From Argentina anserina (lineage: Eukaryota > Streptophyta > Magnoliopsida > Rosales > Rosaceae): DNA of 64,000 nucleotides. The first letter of the stretch is position 1; every line of letters begins with the position of its first letter. The stretch lies in the NCBI RefSeq assembly GCF_933775445.1, contig NC_065877.1, positions 35,414,694 to 35,478,693 on the forward strand, written 5' to 3'. A program made the translations under genes and the position numbers. The notes beneath the pieces were generated by a model. It searched no databases. It saw only the letters and a list, made by a program, of their open reading frames with translations, and was not told the origin of the DNA. Shown here piece by piece: positions 47,301-58,251 of this stretch.

Positions 47301-49381
47301 TATCGTTCATTACTTTTTTACATCAAAGCATAGATTATGCAATCTTTTCTTGATACAGGTTAAAGGCAAGGGCTCAAACAATATACAGTCAGTTAAGGAA
47401 TCAAATGAATTGGTGAGTTATCTGATGCCTACCTATTTTAATGTGCTTCAGGCTACAACTTAAATGATTTAGCTGGGTAAAATAAGCTGTTTTTTTTTTC
47501 TGCATAATTCTCAGACCACGGAGGAGGTGAATGAAATCAAATCAGAAAAATGTTTGATATCCAATGCCGAACTTAACTATGTTTCAGATTCAATTATACC
47601 TGATTTGCCTGAAGAGAATCGCAAGGTAAAGACTAAAAAGTACGATAATCGTCAGCATTTGGTACTTTCTCCTAACGTTTCTTCTTCAAAAGTAATATCT
47701 GAAAATCTGAAATAGTGCATAAATGTTTTTCAAGGCTAGAGACAAACATGAATCTCATGTGACCAATATGGATTTAAATGATGGAATGGGTGCTGTTGTG
47801 AATGGCCACTTAGCCATACAACAGGATGAGGGGTATGGTCTCTCTTCAAGCTGGGATGCAGAGGACACTGATAGAGTGGAACCTGGGACTTCAAGTGAAC
47901 AAGATACAAGTGATAATTTGTTCAATTATATAAAGGGAGAAGTTGAGGTATCGGTCAAGGCTAGAGACAAACAAGAATCTATTGTTGTAGATATGGATAC
48001 ATTTGATGGACCGAGTCCCGTCATGAACGGCCAGTTAGCCACACAGCAAGGTAAGGAGATTACTTTCTCTTCCACCTGTGATGAGGATGGGCCTGGTAAA
48101 GTTGAACCAGTATCTTCAAATGAAACCCAAGTAGATTTGTTCTCAAATATGAATGAAGAAGTTGGAACATTCATTGAGGCTAGAGATAGCCAAGATTTGC
48201 AATTTACTCAGATGAATTTAAATGTTGGAAAGGGTGCTGTAATTAACAGCCAACTAGCCGATCAGCAGGTCTTAAGTTGTCAAATTTGTGGTGGGTTTCA
48301 GTCAAAAGGTCCGAGTAGTTCTGCTATTAGTGACAATCAGCACCGTGTTTTTGATTATGAGCTGGAATCATTGGGTAGATCTGGTAATACTAAATCAAAA
48401 CCTCCAGCTCCAATAATGGTAAGAAAGATATTGAATGAGATGCCCCCGAGAGCTGTGCATTTGTCCAACAGCGAGAGGCTTCTTCTGCGAAAGCAAGCCT
48501 TGAAGATGAAAAAACGCCCTGTGCTTGCCGTAGGTACTTTTATTTCTTGAGTTTTCCAGTTATCCTGTTTAACTTGTAGAAATCTCTTATTTTGATATAA
48601 AAAAAAGTTATCCTATTTATTGTTAACTATAGTTAAGTAGTTATTGAAATTGGAAATGTACTCCACTGGTTGCTGGCTCTATCTGAACCATACGTCCACA
48701 CCCTGGGGTTCTCCTTTTCGTGCTACGTTTGAAAATGCTTACTATCCTTGACATAATTTTCAGTTTATGACTATTTACTTATCTTGATATAGATTGCCAG
48801 ATTAGTTTCTGATGTATAGTGTTGCTGATACTACTTCTTAGGTAGGAACAATATTGTGACTGGTGTTGCGAAAGCAATCAAGGCGCACTTTGAGAGGCAC
48901 CCTCTTGCCATAGTAAATGTCAAAGGGAGAGCAAAAGGAACTTCAGTCCGGGAAATTGTTTTTAAGCTGGAGGTGTGCACAAAAATTCCTCCTCTCTTTT
49001 CACCTCTTGTGTCAATGTCATTAATAGGCTATTCTTTGGTTCCATTTAAACTTGTCTGAATCCTTCATCTCTCTTTCACAGCAAGCAACAGGTGCAGTTT
49101 TAGTCTCCCAGGAGCCAAGCAAAGTTATACTTTATAGGGGTTGGGGTGCAGGAGATAGTCCTGGAAATAAAGATAAGAACACAAGTGCGGAAAAGGTTGT
49201 CCCTGTGAAGATACCTACTCCAGAGGGCACATACACTCACCAAATACTAGTTAGCAAGAATTCACATTCATTCACATCATCGGGTCTGAATATTTCCGGG
49301 AACACTTCTACCTCTTTCGGTATCTCAATCCAGGGATCTATGAGATTCAATAAACATCGGTATTGCTTGTATGCTGAATAG
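44319..49381 (+). CDS. CFM2: CRM-domain chloroplast intron-splicing factor, CFM2-like
   Basis: Nuclear-encoded plastid protein of the CRS1/YhbY (CRM) family that binds group II and some group I introns in chloroplast RNA. Twelve exons join in phase: 44319-44999, 45204-45714, 45794-45924, 46010-46303, 46392-46548, 46708-47000, 47222-47281, 47359-47412, 47515-47625, 47735-48533, 48842-48972, 49082-49381, giving 1173 residues. The N-terminus is Ser/Pro/Thr-rich like a transit peptide. Four CRM domains are seen, each ending in a YRG motif: [16 protein letters not shown] to [26 protein letters not shown] to [27 protein letters not shown] to IIVYRGKNY, and [17 protein letters not shown] to [10 protein letters not shown]. 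Four domains fit CFM2 (CFM3 has three). Between CRM3 and CRM4 an acidic linker encoded by exon 10 holds three imperfect copies of a 75-residue segment, which makes this protein longer than I recall for Arabidopsis CFM2. Confidence 0.93.
47735..48270 (+). repeat. Three imperfect in-frame repeats in CFM2 exon 10
   Basis: Segments starting at 47735, 47960 and 48179 (75 and 73 codons apart) encode [17 protein letters not shown]...[25 protein letters not shown]...NGQLATQQ and [17 protein letters not shown]...NSQLADQQ. They lie in the acidic linker between the third and fourth CRM domains and preserve the frame. Confidence 0.88.
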
Positions 49382-50740
49382 ATTGTATATAGAATGCTCT
49401 GTTGACATATCCGGTGATGATATTGCTACATTGGAAGTCAGAGAGCTTTTTCCGGGTCAAGTTGGGGTTCAGGTTTTGATAGAATTGGAGTTTTCACTAT
49501 GCAAATTCCTGTATTATAACACTAGCATTGATCGGAATACTGAAATAAAAGGTCTTCTTTCTCTCATCCTAGCTAGTTCTGAATTAGGTCATGGTAGTAA
49601 GAGGAAGGCAGCCATAAACTCCTGGTCAGATGCATCAGACAAGAGGAATCATTTTGGTCTGGTTGTGTTAGGTGTATAGGTTCATACTCTGGTTGTCGAT
49701 TCTTGGAGACTTAGACCATGTTCCTCCCTTAACTCTTATTTTTTTTTCTTCTTTTTTTCCCCTTTTTTCTTCCGTATTCTTTTAATCTTTTGTAGTTGGA
49801 GGATTGTTTAACTTTTGTTATTCCATGATTTTTTCCTACTGATAGTTGAGACGATACGAAGAGGTAGTTAGGGAGATGATAATTCTCTATGTTTAAAGTT
49901 GTATCGAGCTTAAAGGAGTTAAAATCTTGTCTGGAAGACATGTGAACGGTGAATTGCGAGTTGTTGTTTTCTATCATTGGTCATGCGTCAATCTTTTTCT
50001 TCGCCTATATTAATTAGATAAAATCCATCGGTAATTAGTTACATACAATCGTAGGCAATGAATGGAAAATGGTGAAAATACATGGTCCTCATGACTTCAT
50101 TTCTATTGATATTTATGGAACTAAAGTCTTCAAATATATTGTACAGAACTACAGATGAAGTCATGACCTGAAAAATTGACGATGCAGCCTGAAGCAGCTG
50201 ACATAATATATAGGCATCAACCAAATTTTATGCAATAAGCTAGGTAAATTTGATTATGAAGTTAAGCAGTACAATACAGACAAATGACACAACAGTGTTT
50301 GTTACTTTACTATATATAGTGCAGAGTGCATGTTAGTTCGAGTGTATGCTATGTTTTCAACTGTAAGATTGAGAGTGAATGAAATATTAATTTAAAATTA
50401 AATATACAGAAAACAATTTAATTTGTTTTATAACTAAATGATTCAATATACGTACATTGACTGATTAAAATCACTCTTACACTTCACTTCAAGATTGAGA
50501 ATCAACTAAATCAAACTGGAATAGCTGCAATTATAAAGCTCAGTCGAAACTGGCGCATGATAACATTGAATATGAGAGCAGTAAGAAGTCGGGATATGCA
50601 ACTGTGAACTGTAGATTGTAATCGAAAAAAAAAAACTGTGAACTGTAGATGACTGATTGGAGAGAAACACACCGTCTCTCTTATTTACAAGGTAATATTG
50701 TTTGATTGTTTCACACGCGCTTGGATTCAGATGATACTGG
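49382..50740. other. 3' UTR of CFM2 and spacer
   Basis: The frame after the CFM2 stop stays open in part (49371-49679) but has no domain; it is probably 3' UTR. A T-rich stretch lies at 49738-49770. From 50000 to 50740 the sequence is AT-rich and I see no gene. Confidence 0.55.
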
Positions 50741-50771
<31 letters not shown>

Positions 50772-51500
50772 AAGGCGTCTCGGGCTTCATAAATGAATAT
50801 CATCATCATATATCATATGTCAGAAAGTGGAGAGAGAGAGAGAGAGGTAGGCACAAAAAACCTAGAAATTTTGCTGCCTTTCTTTCAACGCCATAAGCCA
50901 AACGCAATCATGTTGTCTTCCCCTTACCTTCTTTATCGCCATCATTGCTCCCACTCCATCTTCTTCTGCTCCATCCTCTCCTCAACCACTCCACAAACCC
51001 CAAACCATCGTCATTATCACCAACAAAGTAGAAACAAGAAGAAGAAGAAGAAGAAGAAAGCTTTGAAGGCACAACAGAAAGATCAACCCTAGCTGTTCTC
51101 TAGCTAGCTTAAAGTTTTTTTCTCTGGCTGCCAGTGATGAGCAACTGAATAGGTACTTTCTGATCCGTCGGTTTTCAAAGATTTTAAAGTCTTTGCTTCT
51201 GGGGAATTAAGCATCATGGTCCGATTCTACTTCGATTTGATTGTGTACGTTCCATCAAAGCTGCATCAGATCGTTTTTCTAGTTCTTATATCAATCGGTT
51301 TGTAATATCTCTCTCTTGTTTATGTGATCTATGTCCTTGGGATCTTGTTAGATAAGGATCTTTGTTGTTAGGAAAACAATTAAGTTTCTAGCTAACCAGC
51401 TTTGGTTATGAAGATCTTATGCTAGCTCTCTCTCTCTCTCTCTCTCTCTCTCATCCTGTATGGATGCTCATGCTAAATCATCTGATGCAGCAGCGTCTCT
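50741..51500 (+). other. Possible unidentified transcription unit
   Basis: CT-rich tracts (50740-50773), a GA tract (50829-50848) and a 60-codon frame 50910-51092 (start MLSSPYLLYR, Lys-rich end) followed by CTGAATAG/GTACTTT, a donor-like site, and a second CT tract (51425-51452) look like the 5' end of a gene or a non-coding RNA. The small peptide has low complexity and matches nothing I know. I looked for a known miRNA hairpin and found none. Confidence 0.3.
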
Positions 51501-53416
51501 TCATCCCCAACTTTAGCTTGAAGATGATTGACTTTGTGTGGTTCAAATTTCCTGGTGAAATGATAATATCATATATACACTAATGAAATCCAATAATTCT
51601 AGCTGTATGTTTCATTAGTTTGGTTATTATGATCAGCTTCTACTTAACGTACTGCAGAAAATAACTTGGTGCATGATTGAACCAGCAAGAGAATCGTACT
51701 CGGTTATAAGTGAGTTCGATTGTAGTAAACTTTATTTTATAGCAATCTAGCTAGATCCACACCAATATCCACAGTAGGGTTTTCATTTAGACATGTGGGA
51801 GTTAATTGTATACCCTTTATTGAACTTAATTTGAAGATTGAGGTATTGGTCAATACTCAGTGAGTTTTTTTTTTGAAGAAGCAAAAAGTATGCTTCGACA
51901 GGGGAAGAAGCAAGAACAAAAATAAATTGTTGCCTATTTGGTACTCAAAATTATCTCTATATATTCTACATAATTATATATGGAATAATTACTTGACATG
52001 GTATTTATATATAGGACGTACAGTACTGTATTAGTGTATTCACATATATAGTGATCTTCTTCTTCCTTTTGCATGCTTTGGTTTATTTTCCATTAATAAG
52101 CACATGTTAGTTGGATTCTCAAAACTTTGTCTGGGAATGAAGTTACTGGTTGATAGCCGATCGATAGCTTACTATATGTGGAGTGGTGGTGGCCGATGGG
52201 AGTGCATATTTGTCGTCGACTCAACAATCCATTTTTAGTGTCAAAACAAAGGTCATGACAAAAGGTATGATCTCCGATCAGTTCTTTTTAGCTATCTGGG
52301 TTCGGATAGTTAATCCAAGAGCAACCAACATACCCGGCGTCGTGTAGATATGATATATCTGATTTCTTAGGGTTCTTCAAACAATGAGGAGTAGGTAGCC
52401 ATAGGTGAATTTGGAGCTTAATGAATTGATTGAAAGAGTGTTATTATACGTTTTAACAAATATGTGTGTATTTTCCCACATGCATGGTCATGATGAAGAC
52501 GAAGAAGAATAATCATGATGATAATGTTACGGTGCAGACGCGCTGCTGCTGCTTTCAACAGCAATGGCATTACAGACGATCGTGATTAAAGTGGTGACAA
52601 CTGACAAGACCCACATCACTTATGAATAGTAATCATGATAAACCTAGCAACACACGTGCTGGCCGGGTGTTCAGAATTCTTAATTACGAACATGGTTGAT
52701 AATTTCTGAAAAGTATAGGAAAAAAAAAACTAATGTCTATATCACTCGAAAGAAAACCCTGGATATATACAACAGCAAATGACAAATATTTTACTCGAGC
52801 AATATCAGTCAAATGTACCTTTCCTCCCCATTCCCCAGTGTCTTCTTTATGTTGCTTTCTGAAGACATGATTCTCGGCTCAGACATCAGACAATTCATAG
52901 TTTCATACGGATGCATGTCTTTGAGATGTGTGATGGGGAAAACCAAAACAAAGGGTGAAAAAATGAAGAGGACAATTTGTTGGATTATATGTACTTTGTG
53001 CCTAAATGTACGTATCCGTATGTATGAACTGGAAATTTAACTTCCAAGTCTGATATGACAACGTAATACTACTCTAGACAATTAAATATCATTGAGATGT
53101 TTTTTTTTTTCCAACATGTAGGTCTTTGAGATGTTGATATACCATGTCTTGAGGATTGTACCTCACATCAATTCACACATATAAATTCAGTGAAATACAA
53201 TTGATTTTTGAATTTTGAATCAAAGTGTGTACGTAATAGTGATATCTTATTTTTCTTTTTCGCTAAAACCACAAATGAGATAGTTGATTCCGTGTTGGAC
53301 AAGAAATGAGAGGTATACAAAGAGCTATTTTGCCTTTTGAAATTAGCTGAAATGGCCAAGTGAATTTGGATTTAGCTAAGCCAGTATTCACCATGGTTCT
53401 CGTTTGTAACCAGACA
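51501..53416. other. Non-coding region
   Basis: AT-rich with poly-T/poly-A runs. No frame above background and no recognisable element ends were found. The first part could belong to the possible transcription unit to its left. Confidence 0.45.
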
Positions 53417-53425
53417 TAAAAAAAA
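53417..53425 (-). terminator. Pol III terminator of tRNA-Asn
   Basis: On the minus strand an eight-T run starts five bases after the tRNA 3' end (A-run 53418-53425 on the plus strand), as expected for RNA polymerase III termination. Confidence 0.8.
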
Positions 53426-53429
53426 CAAA

Positions 53430-53453
53430 CGCTAGAAGGAGGGTTCGAACCTC

Positions 53454-53486
<33 letters not shown>

Positions 53487-53503
53487 AGCTGAGCTATTCC
53501 AGC
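53430..53503 (-). tRNA. tRNA-Asn (GTT)
   Basis: The minus strand folds as a standard 74-base cloverleaf. The acceptor stem is GCTGGAA with TTCTAGC; the A box is TAGCTCAGCTGGTTAGAG; the anticodon loop is CTGTTAA with anticodon GTT; the B box is GGTTCGAACCC; the discriminator base is G. It has no intron and closely follows the plant nuclear tRNA-Asn consensus as I remember it. CCA is not encoded, as in nuclear genes. Confidence 0.97.
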
Positions 53504-53821
53504 TTCTTGCTTACTTATCCTGTTTAACTCTAGTCATCGATTGCTTTCATATAAACGAGATGGCTCACTGTTCATTGGGTGCTAGACCGAGTGGTTGGAG
53601 TCCTCCCTTAACCGATATTCACAAACGAGTGGCACCAAACCATTCCAGACCCTTTTTCATTCACAAATCTCTTAACACAATGCCCCATTTTCCAGAATTA
53701 ACACGCTAAAAATTATATAAACAAAAACCATATTCAATTTCACACCACTATCTCTCTCACTCTCACAAGCTCACCCCCCACAGAGTTTGGTCTGCAAATA
53801 TCACAAACGTCGCCGCCGACC
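53504..53821. other. Spacer and FTRC promoter
   Basis: Non-coding. AATTATATAAACAAA at 53710-53724 contains a TATA-like TATATAAA about 105 bases before the FTRC start codon. A tRNA-like string GCTAGACCGAGTGGTTGGAGTCC (53580-53603) lacks a matching T arm and is not a tRNA. Confidence 0.5.
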
Positions 53822-55822
53822 ATGACTCTCCAGCTCCAAGCTCCGTCGTTCGCCGCCACCATTTCCTCCCTCGCTTCTCCCTCCCTCACCCGCTCCACCC
53901 GCCGCTTCGTTATTCGAGCTCAAGGTTCCAACTTTATCCCAGCTTCGTTTAGTTTCCCAATTTATTGGAGCTTTTGAATTTGCTAGCCCTAATTTTGGTG
54001 TCTGAATTAGGTTTGTATATGCATGAAATGTAGTGAAAAAGTGGAAAGTGGAAATCTTTTGTACTAGGGCAGCTGTAATTGAAGCATTTCCAGCTTGAGT
54101 TAGGATAGTGTTGTTGGTTTAGTTAACCCATAAAAAGATTAGTGTTTTTGATTGAGTTTTTGATGTTACATGTGTTTGATTTGTCTAGAAATATTTTGTG
54201 GTGTGGCAGTTGAACCAACAGAGAAGTCTGTTGAGATTATGAGGAAGTTTTCGGAGCAGTATGCCCGTAAGTCTGGGACATATTTCTGTGTTGATAAGGG
54301 AGTTACTTCTGTTGTTATTAAGGTAATGTCTCCATTTTCACTAGCATTGTGTGTGTGTGTGTGTGTGTTTTTTTTTTTTTTATGTTCGGCTTGTGTTTGG
54401 AAGCAAAGATTTGTTGTGATAGGAGCGCCATGAGATGATGTATAAGAAACTCGTTTTGGATTTTCCACAGGGTTTGGCAGACCACAAAGATTCATTGGGT
54501 GCGCCACTTTGCCCTTGTCGGTAAACATCTGAAGCTTTCATCCTGTTCTTGAAATGGGCGGCTTAGTTTTTATCATGTACTTGTAACTCCGATCTGGTGG
54601 CCAGTATAGTCATGTTCATGCAAGTCTCATATCCGCTATGTTGCAGGCATTATGATGACAAACAGGCAGAGGCTGGCCAAGGCTTTTGGAACTGCCCCTG
54701 TGTTCCCATGAGGGAAAGGTAATTTTTATTTCCGATTTTGTTATCTGATGAAACTAGTGAGATGAAGTAACCAACTGTAACAACCAGATCTTTTCTTTTA
54801 CATTCCTCATGTTCAGAGTTGTGGATTTGAATTCCTGATTGAATTTAGTTGATGATCTGGGAGATACTAGTGTGATGTGAATTCTAAAATACAAATAGGC
54901 AATAGCGTTGTTAGATATGCACTAAAGAAACAGTACCTGTGTTCAACTACTTACCTAGTGTTGGGAAGATATGTGATTTTTACACACTCTATGAAATGGT
55001 CACACGAGTTATATGAAAATCTTTGTGGGATATGTGCTTGACATAAAAACACTTCATCAGCATTATATCTCTATTCTGCAAACTTAGGCACTTTCCTGGG
55101 TTTTTTTTTTTTGGTCTTTCATAGATACAGTGAGGTCTTAGAAATTCTACTTAGTGGCAGCAAATACCATTCCTGTTTCTTCTTTCCTAATCCCCTGAAC
55201 TAAAAATGTCAGTCCTTTATTCAAAACAGCTCTCTTAAACATATTTTGTCTCTCCGCCCCCACAATACACATGCAACTTACGATCATTATCAGATTGATG
55301 TTATTTCATTTCAAGGTTGGGTATTAGTTGTAGTCCTGTAGATATTGTTCTCAACCAGGCATCTTGGTCGAGAATAAGTGAATAACCAAAGAAGCTAATT
55401 ACATTTGAGTAGATGCGATAAAAATCCCAATAAGTAACCAAATTGTACCACAACCCTGTTAAACACTTAACTCTGTCTATACTCTTTACATTAAATGCCA
55501 GCTTCTTTATGCAAATCTTGTCCTGTTAATATATAAAGCTTGGCTTTGCAGGAAGGAGTGCCACTGCATGCTCTTTCTCACCCCTGAAAATGATTTTGCT
55601 GGTAAAGAACAGGTAATTTAAATAATTGTCCTTTAGCTCATCAACTGTATTCTGATATATATCAACTGCTTTTTCATTCATTATGTTTACTTGCAAACTG
55701 AACGCACATTTATGGCATATTACTTCGTTTTGTACAAATGTATGATTATTTGTCTCTGCAACTATTGTGCAATGCAGATCATCACCATGGAAGAGATCAG
55801 AGAATCAACGGCCAACATGTAA
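53822..55822 (+). CDS. FTRC: Ferredoxin-thioredoxin reductase catalytic chain, chloroplastic
   Basis: Catalytic (beta) subunit of FTR, which passes electrons from photosynthetically reduced ferredoxin through a [4Fe-4S] cluster and a redox-active disulfide to thioredoxins in the stroma, switching Calvin-cycle enzymes on in light. Six exons, 53822-53924, 54210-54322, 54471-54520, 54650-54718, 55552-55612 and 55778-55822, join in phase to 146 residues, the usual length. The first ~33 residues (Ser/Ala/Arg-rich, ending RRFVIRAQ) are a transit peptide. The mature part has VDKGVTSVVIKGLADHKD and the invariant spacing CPC (LCPCR) - 16 - CPC (NCPCV) - 8 - CHC (ECHCM), providing the cluster ligands and the catalytic disulfide. 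All six motif cysteines and the active-site histidine are present. It ends TMEEIRESTANM. It needs the variable chain, which is not encoded here. Confidence 0.97.
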
Positions 55823-56029
55823 TAATCATCAATGTGTATGAGAATTATGTATAAACAACCCACTTCTGTATTTTTAACGAGGAAAAGAGTAAAAGAGTTC
55901 CATCTTCTAAATGTCTCAAACTAGACCATATCTGATCTTTCGTTTTGTTCTGTGTTTCTATCTGCATTTGCTTCTCTTCATTTTGGTTTGAAGCACATGG
56001 CAAAGCCATGTCTTACCATCTGCCAATAG

Positions 56030-56150
56030 GACTCCCCGGTCGAATTTCTTTTACAACTAATTTAAATTCTCCAAACTGCGATAGGAATCCCCGGTCGAAT
56101 TCCTTTTACAACTAATTTAAATTCTCCAAACTGCAGTAGCAATCCCCGGA
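56030..56150 (+). repeat. 55-bp tandem repeat, about 2.2 copies
   Basis: Units starting with CCCCGGTCGAATT occur at 56034 and 56089, with a partial third at 56144. The shared body is TTTTACAACTAATTTAAATTCTCCAAACTGC, given here only in outline: it runs without gaps in both full units. The repeat lies just upstream of the F-box pseudogene. Confidence 0.9.
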
Positions 56151-56213
56151 CCACAAGGGAACTCCTTAACAGTTGATATATACCTAACACTACAACTCGA
56201 TCTTCTACAGCTC

Positions 56214-57458
56214 TTGTATTCCATGGTCAGTATGTCTATCCAAAAGTACATGCGATGTTCGGAAGATCTTGATAATCAGGAGAGCAAGTTATTAAAACAA
56301 GTCTCAGATGAGATTATGGAATTGATTCTGCAGCAGCTGAACACACTCGACTACCTTGCGTTTCGCCAAGTATGCCATCGTTGGCGAGCCCTAAGCGAGC
56401 GTTGCCCTCCTGCTCCTCATCTTCCATGGCTTCTGTATAACTCCCAACCCTGCTACATCCAAGACCACCGCTTCCGAAGCTTTCTTGGTGATCTCAAAGC
56501 TCGCAGTTCAGACCCCCAGAAGTTGTTCTCCGAGTTAATTTGTCTCGGATCAGTTGAAGGATGGATGATCATGGCTGCACGCATTCATAATTACTCCCCT
56601 GTCGTTAACTTGTTACTGAATCCAATAACGGGTTCCCGAGTCGAACTCCCACTGCAATCCACCATTCCAATCCGCCTGAGCAATGAACTCTTTTTCATAA
56701 AGAAGGCAGTGACTTCTTTCGAACAACCGAGGCTAGATCACTGTCTTGTGGCTTGCCTTTGTTCCGATCATTATTAGGCTTTCTGTAGACCCATTGATAA
56801 TTCATGGACCCTAGTTGAGGCCAGGGAGCTGTTCACAAACGCTGAAATAATTGATGGAAAATTATATGCTGCAAGTATGAGCGACCCGCCGACCTTATTG
56901 GTGTTTAACATCAAAGGTGTTGAGTACACAAAGGAAAGGATGATTGAGCTTTCCGATTTCTCTGGTGGCATGTATCTGGCAAAAGATGTTGCAACAAAGG
57001 ACCTCTTTATTGTTGGCATCTTTGAACGAACTCGCTCAAGTAATCAGACCAAATGGGGTTTGGAATTTCGAGTGTTCAAGTTGGAGTGCAATAAGGATGA
57101 TGATCCTCACTGCGTACAGGTTCACGATCTTGGTGACCGGACATTATTTCTAAGCGACTTTGTTACCAAAATTGTATCTTCCAGCCGTGACCTTAGATGT
57201 TCCGACGACAACTGACTCGAAAATAACTGTGTTTACTATGCTTTTCATCCTAGGGAATCCCGTCATGCAGAATTTGGTGTATATTTCATGACAAATAAGA
57301 GCGTAAAACACTTGACTCACCCTGGTTGCATTGTCTCTCCCAGAAAGCACAACAGCGACAATGTCACAGAACAAGTCTTTTATGGTTCGAATCAACACCT
57401 TTGTAATCACATGAATCATTCATTTCGGATTGTCTGCACTCCTCAGCAATCAGATTGA
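56214..57458 (+). pseudogene. F-box/DUF295-like gene with two in-frame stops
   Basis: One continuous reading frame of 415 codons from ATG 56214 to TGA 57458, broken only by TAG at 56775-56777 and TGA at 57213-57215. The N-terminal part carries an F-box (KQVSDEIMELILQQL, YLAFRQVCHRWRALSE), followed by a beta-propeller-like region typical of plant F-box/DUF295 proteins: LLNPITGSRVELP, then after the first stop CRPIDNSWTLVEARE, IIDGKLYAAS, and after the second stop NNCVYYAFHPRES. An intact relative would be an SCF E3 ligase substrate adaptor. No frameshift is seen, so it is either a young pseudogene, a truncated F-box protein of 187 residues, or an assembly error at two bases. No intron that removes the stops is obvious. 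Confidence 0.82.
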
Positions 57459-58251
57459 AGTAGATCAAGATATGTATGCAGGAAATACATAATTGTTCTA
57501 TGTCTTACATTTCTCTTTCAAATTTCAAGCTACTGAGCTACAATGGGGTATCTTACACCTCACAAAACTGAGGGTTTCATTATGCGGTTCAAGTCTTAAA
57601 GCAAGATTATTTGTTTATTGATTTATGCTGAATTACACTTACTGATCTTCAGCATCTATGTATCATATATGACATTCATTTGTATACTACTGTATAAAGT
57701 CATAAAATTCATCTCTATGCCGGTATGGATACGTGAATTCAAAAAGGACGTAAAAACTAATACAGATACAAATTATTTATTTATCAAGTCGCATAAAACA
57801 AATACACGATGAATCGTGAAATTTAATTCTTAACAAATACTATTCATTAAAAGACGATATTGCAATCTCCTCAAACAAATGAGAAACGCAAAGATTTTTT
57901 TCATTCTTCTATCTGATGTAGGCATATAGAGAACTATCTTTTATGAGATCTCACTGTTTTTTTTTTCTTTTTTTTTTTCTTTTTGAGAATCAACTCGAAC
58001 ATCTCAACTAAAGGGTTGGGCTTTGGAAGTGGGGAGACGGTTGTGGCCCAAACATATCGACCTGACCCGGCGCCAATTCCTGAAGAGGTTAAGGTTGTCA
58101 CAACTCACAATCCCCTGCAAAGAGAAAGCAAGATCAGATATATAAGCCAATGCCCACGAAAATTTGATTCCTTTCCCCCAAAATCACTGCTTTTAGATTC
58201 TAGGGTTTCTTCTCCACCCCCTTCTTCTCTTCTCCAAATTGGGTCGCAGCC
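57459..58251. other. Spacer and promoter/5' UTR of the SAM-domain gene
   Basis: AT-rich with a T tract at 57957-57981. The last 130 bases (from about 58120, TCAGATATATAAGCC) look like a core promoter and a pyrimidine-rich 5' UTR. No gene is seen. Confidence 0.5.

Noticed and set aside
49371..49679. Frame after the CFM2 stop as an extra exon or gene
   Set aside because: No domain, no splice site that would join it to CFM2 exon 12, and the CFM2 end is reached at 49381; it is most likely 3' UTR.
51421..51500. Possible miR172-like hairpin (GATGCAGCAGC near 51481; GCTGCATCAGATC near 51261)
   Set aside because: The strings do not match the mature miR172 sequence I know and no stem of miRNA length pairs around them.
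53580..53603. A second tRNA-like sequence (GCTAGACCGAGTGGTTGG)
   Set aside because: It has a D-arm-like string but no matching T arm or acceptor stem follows.
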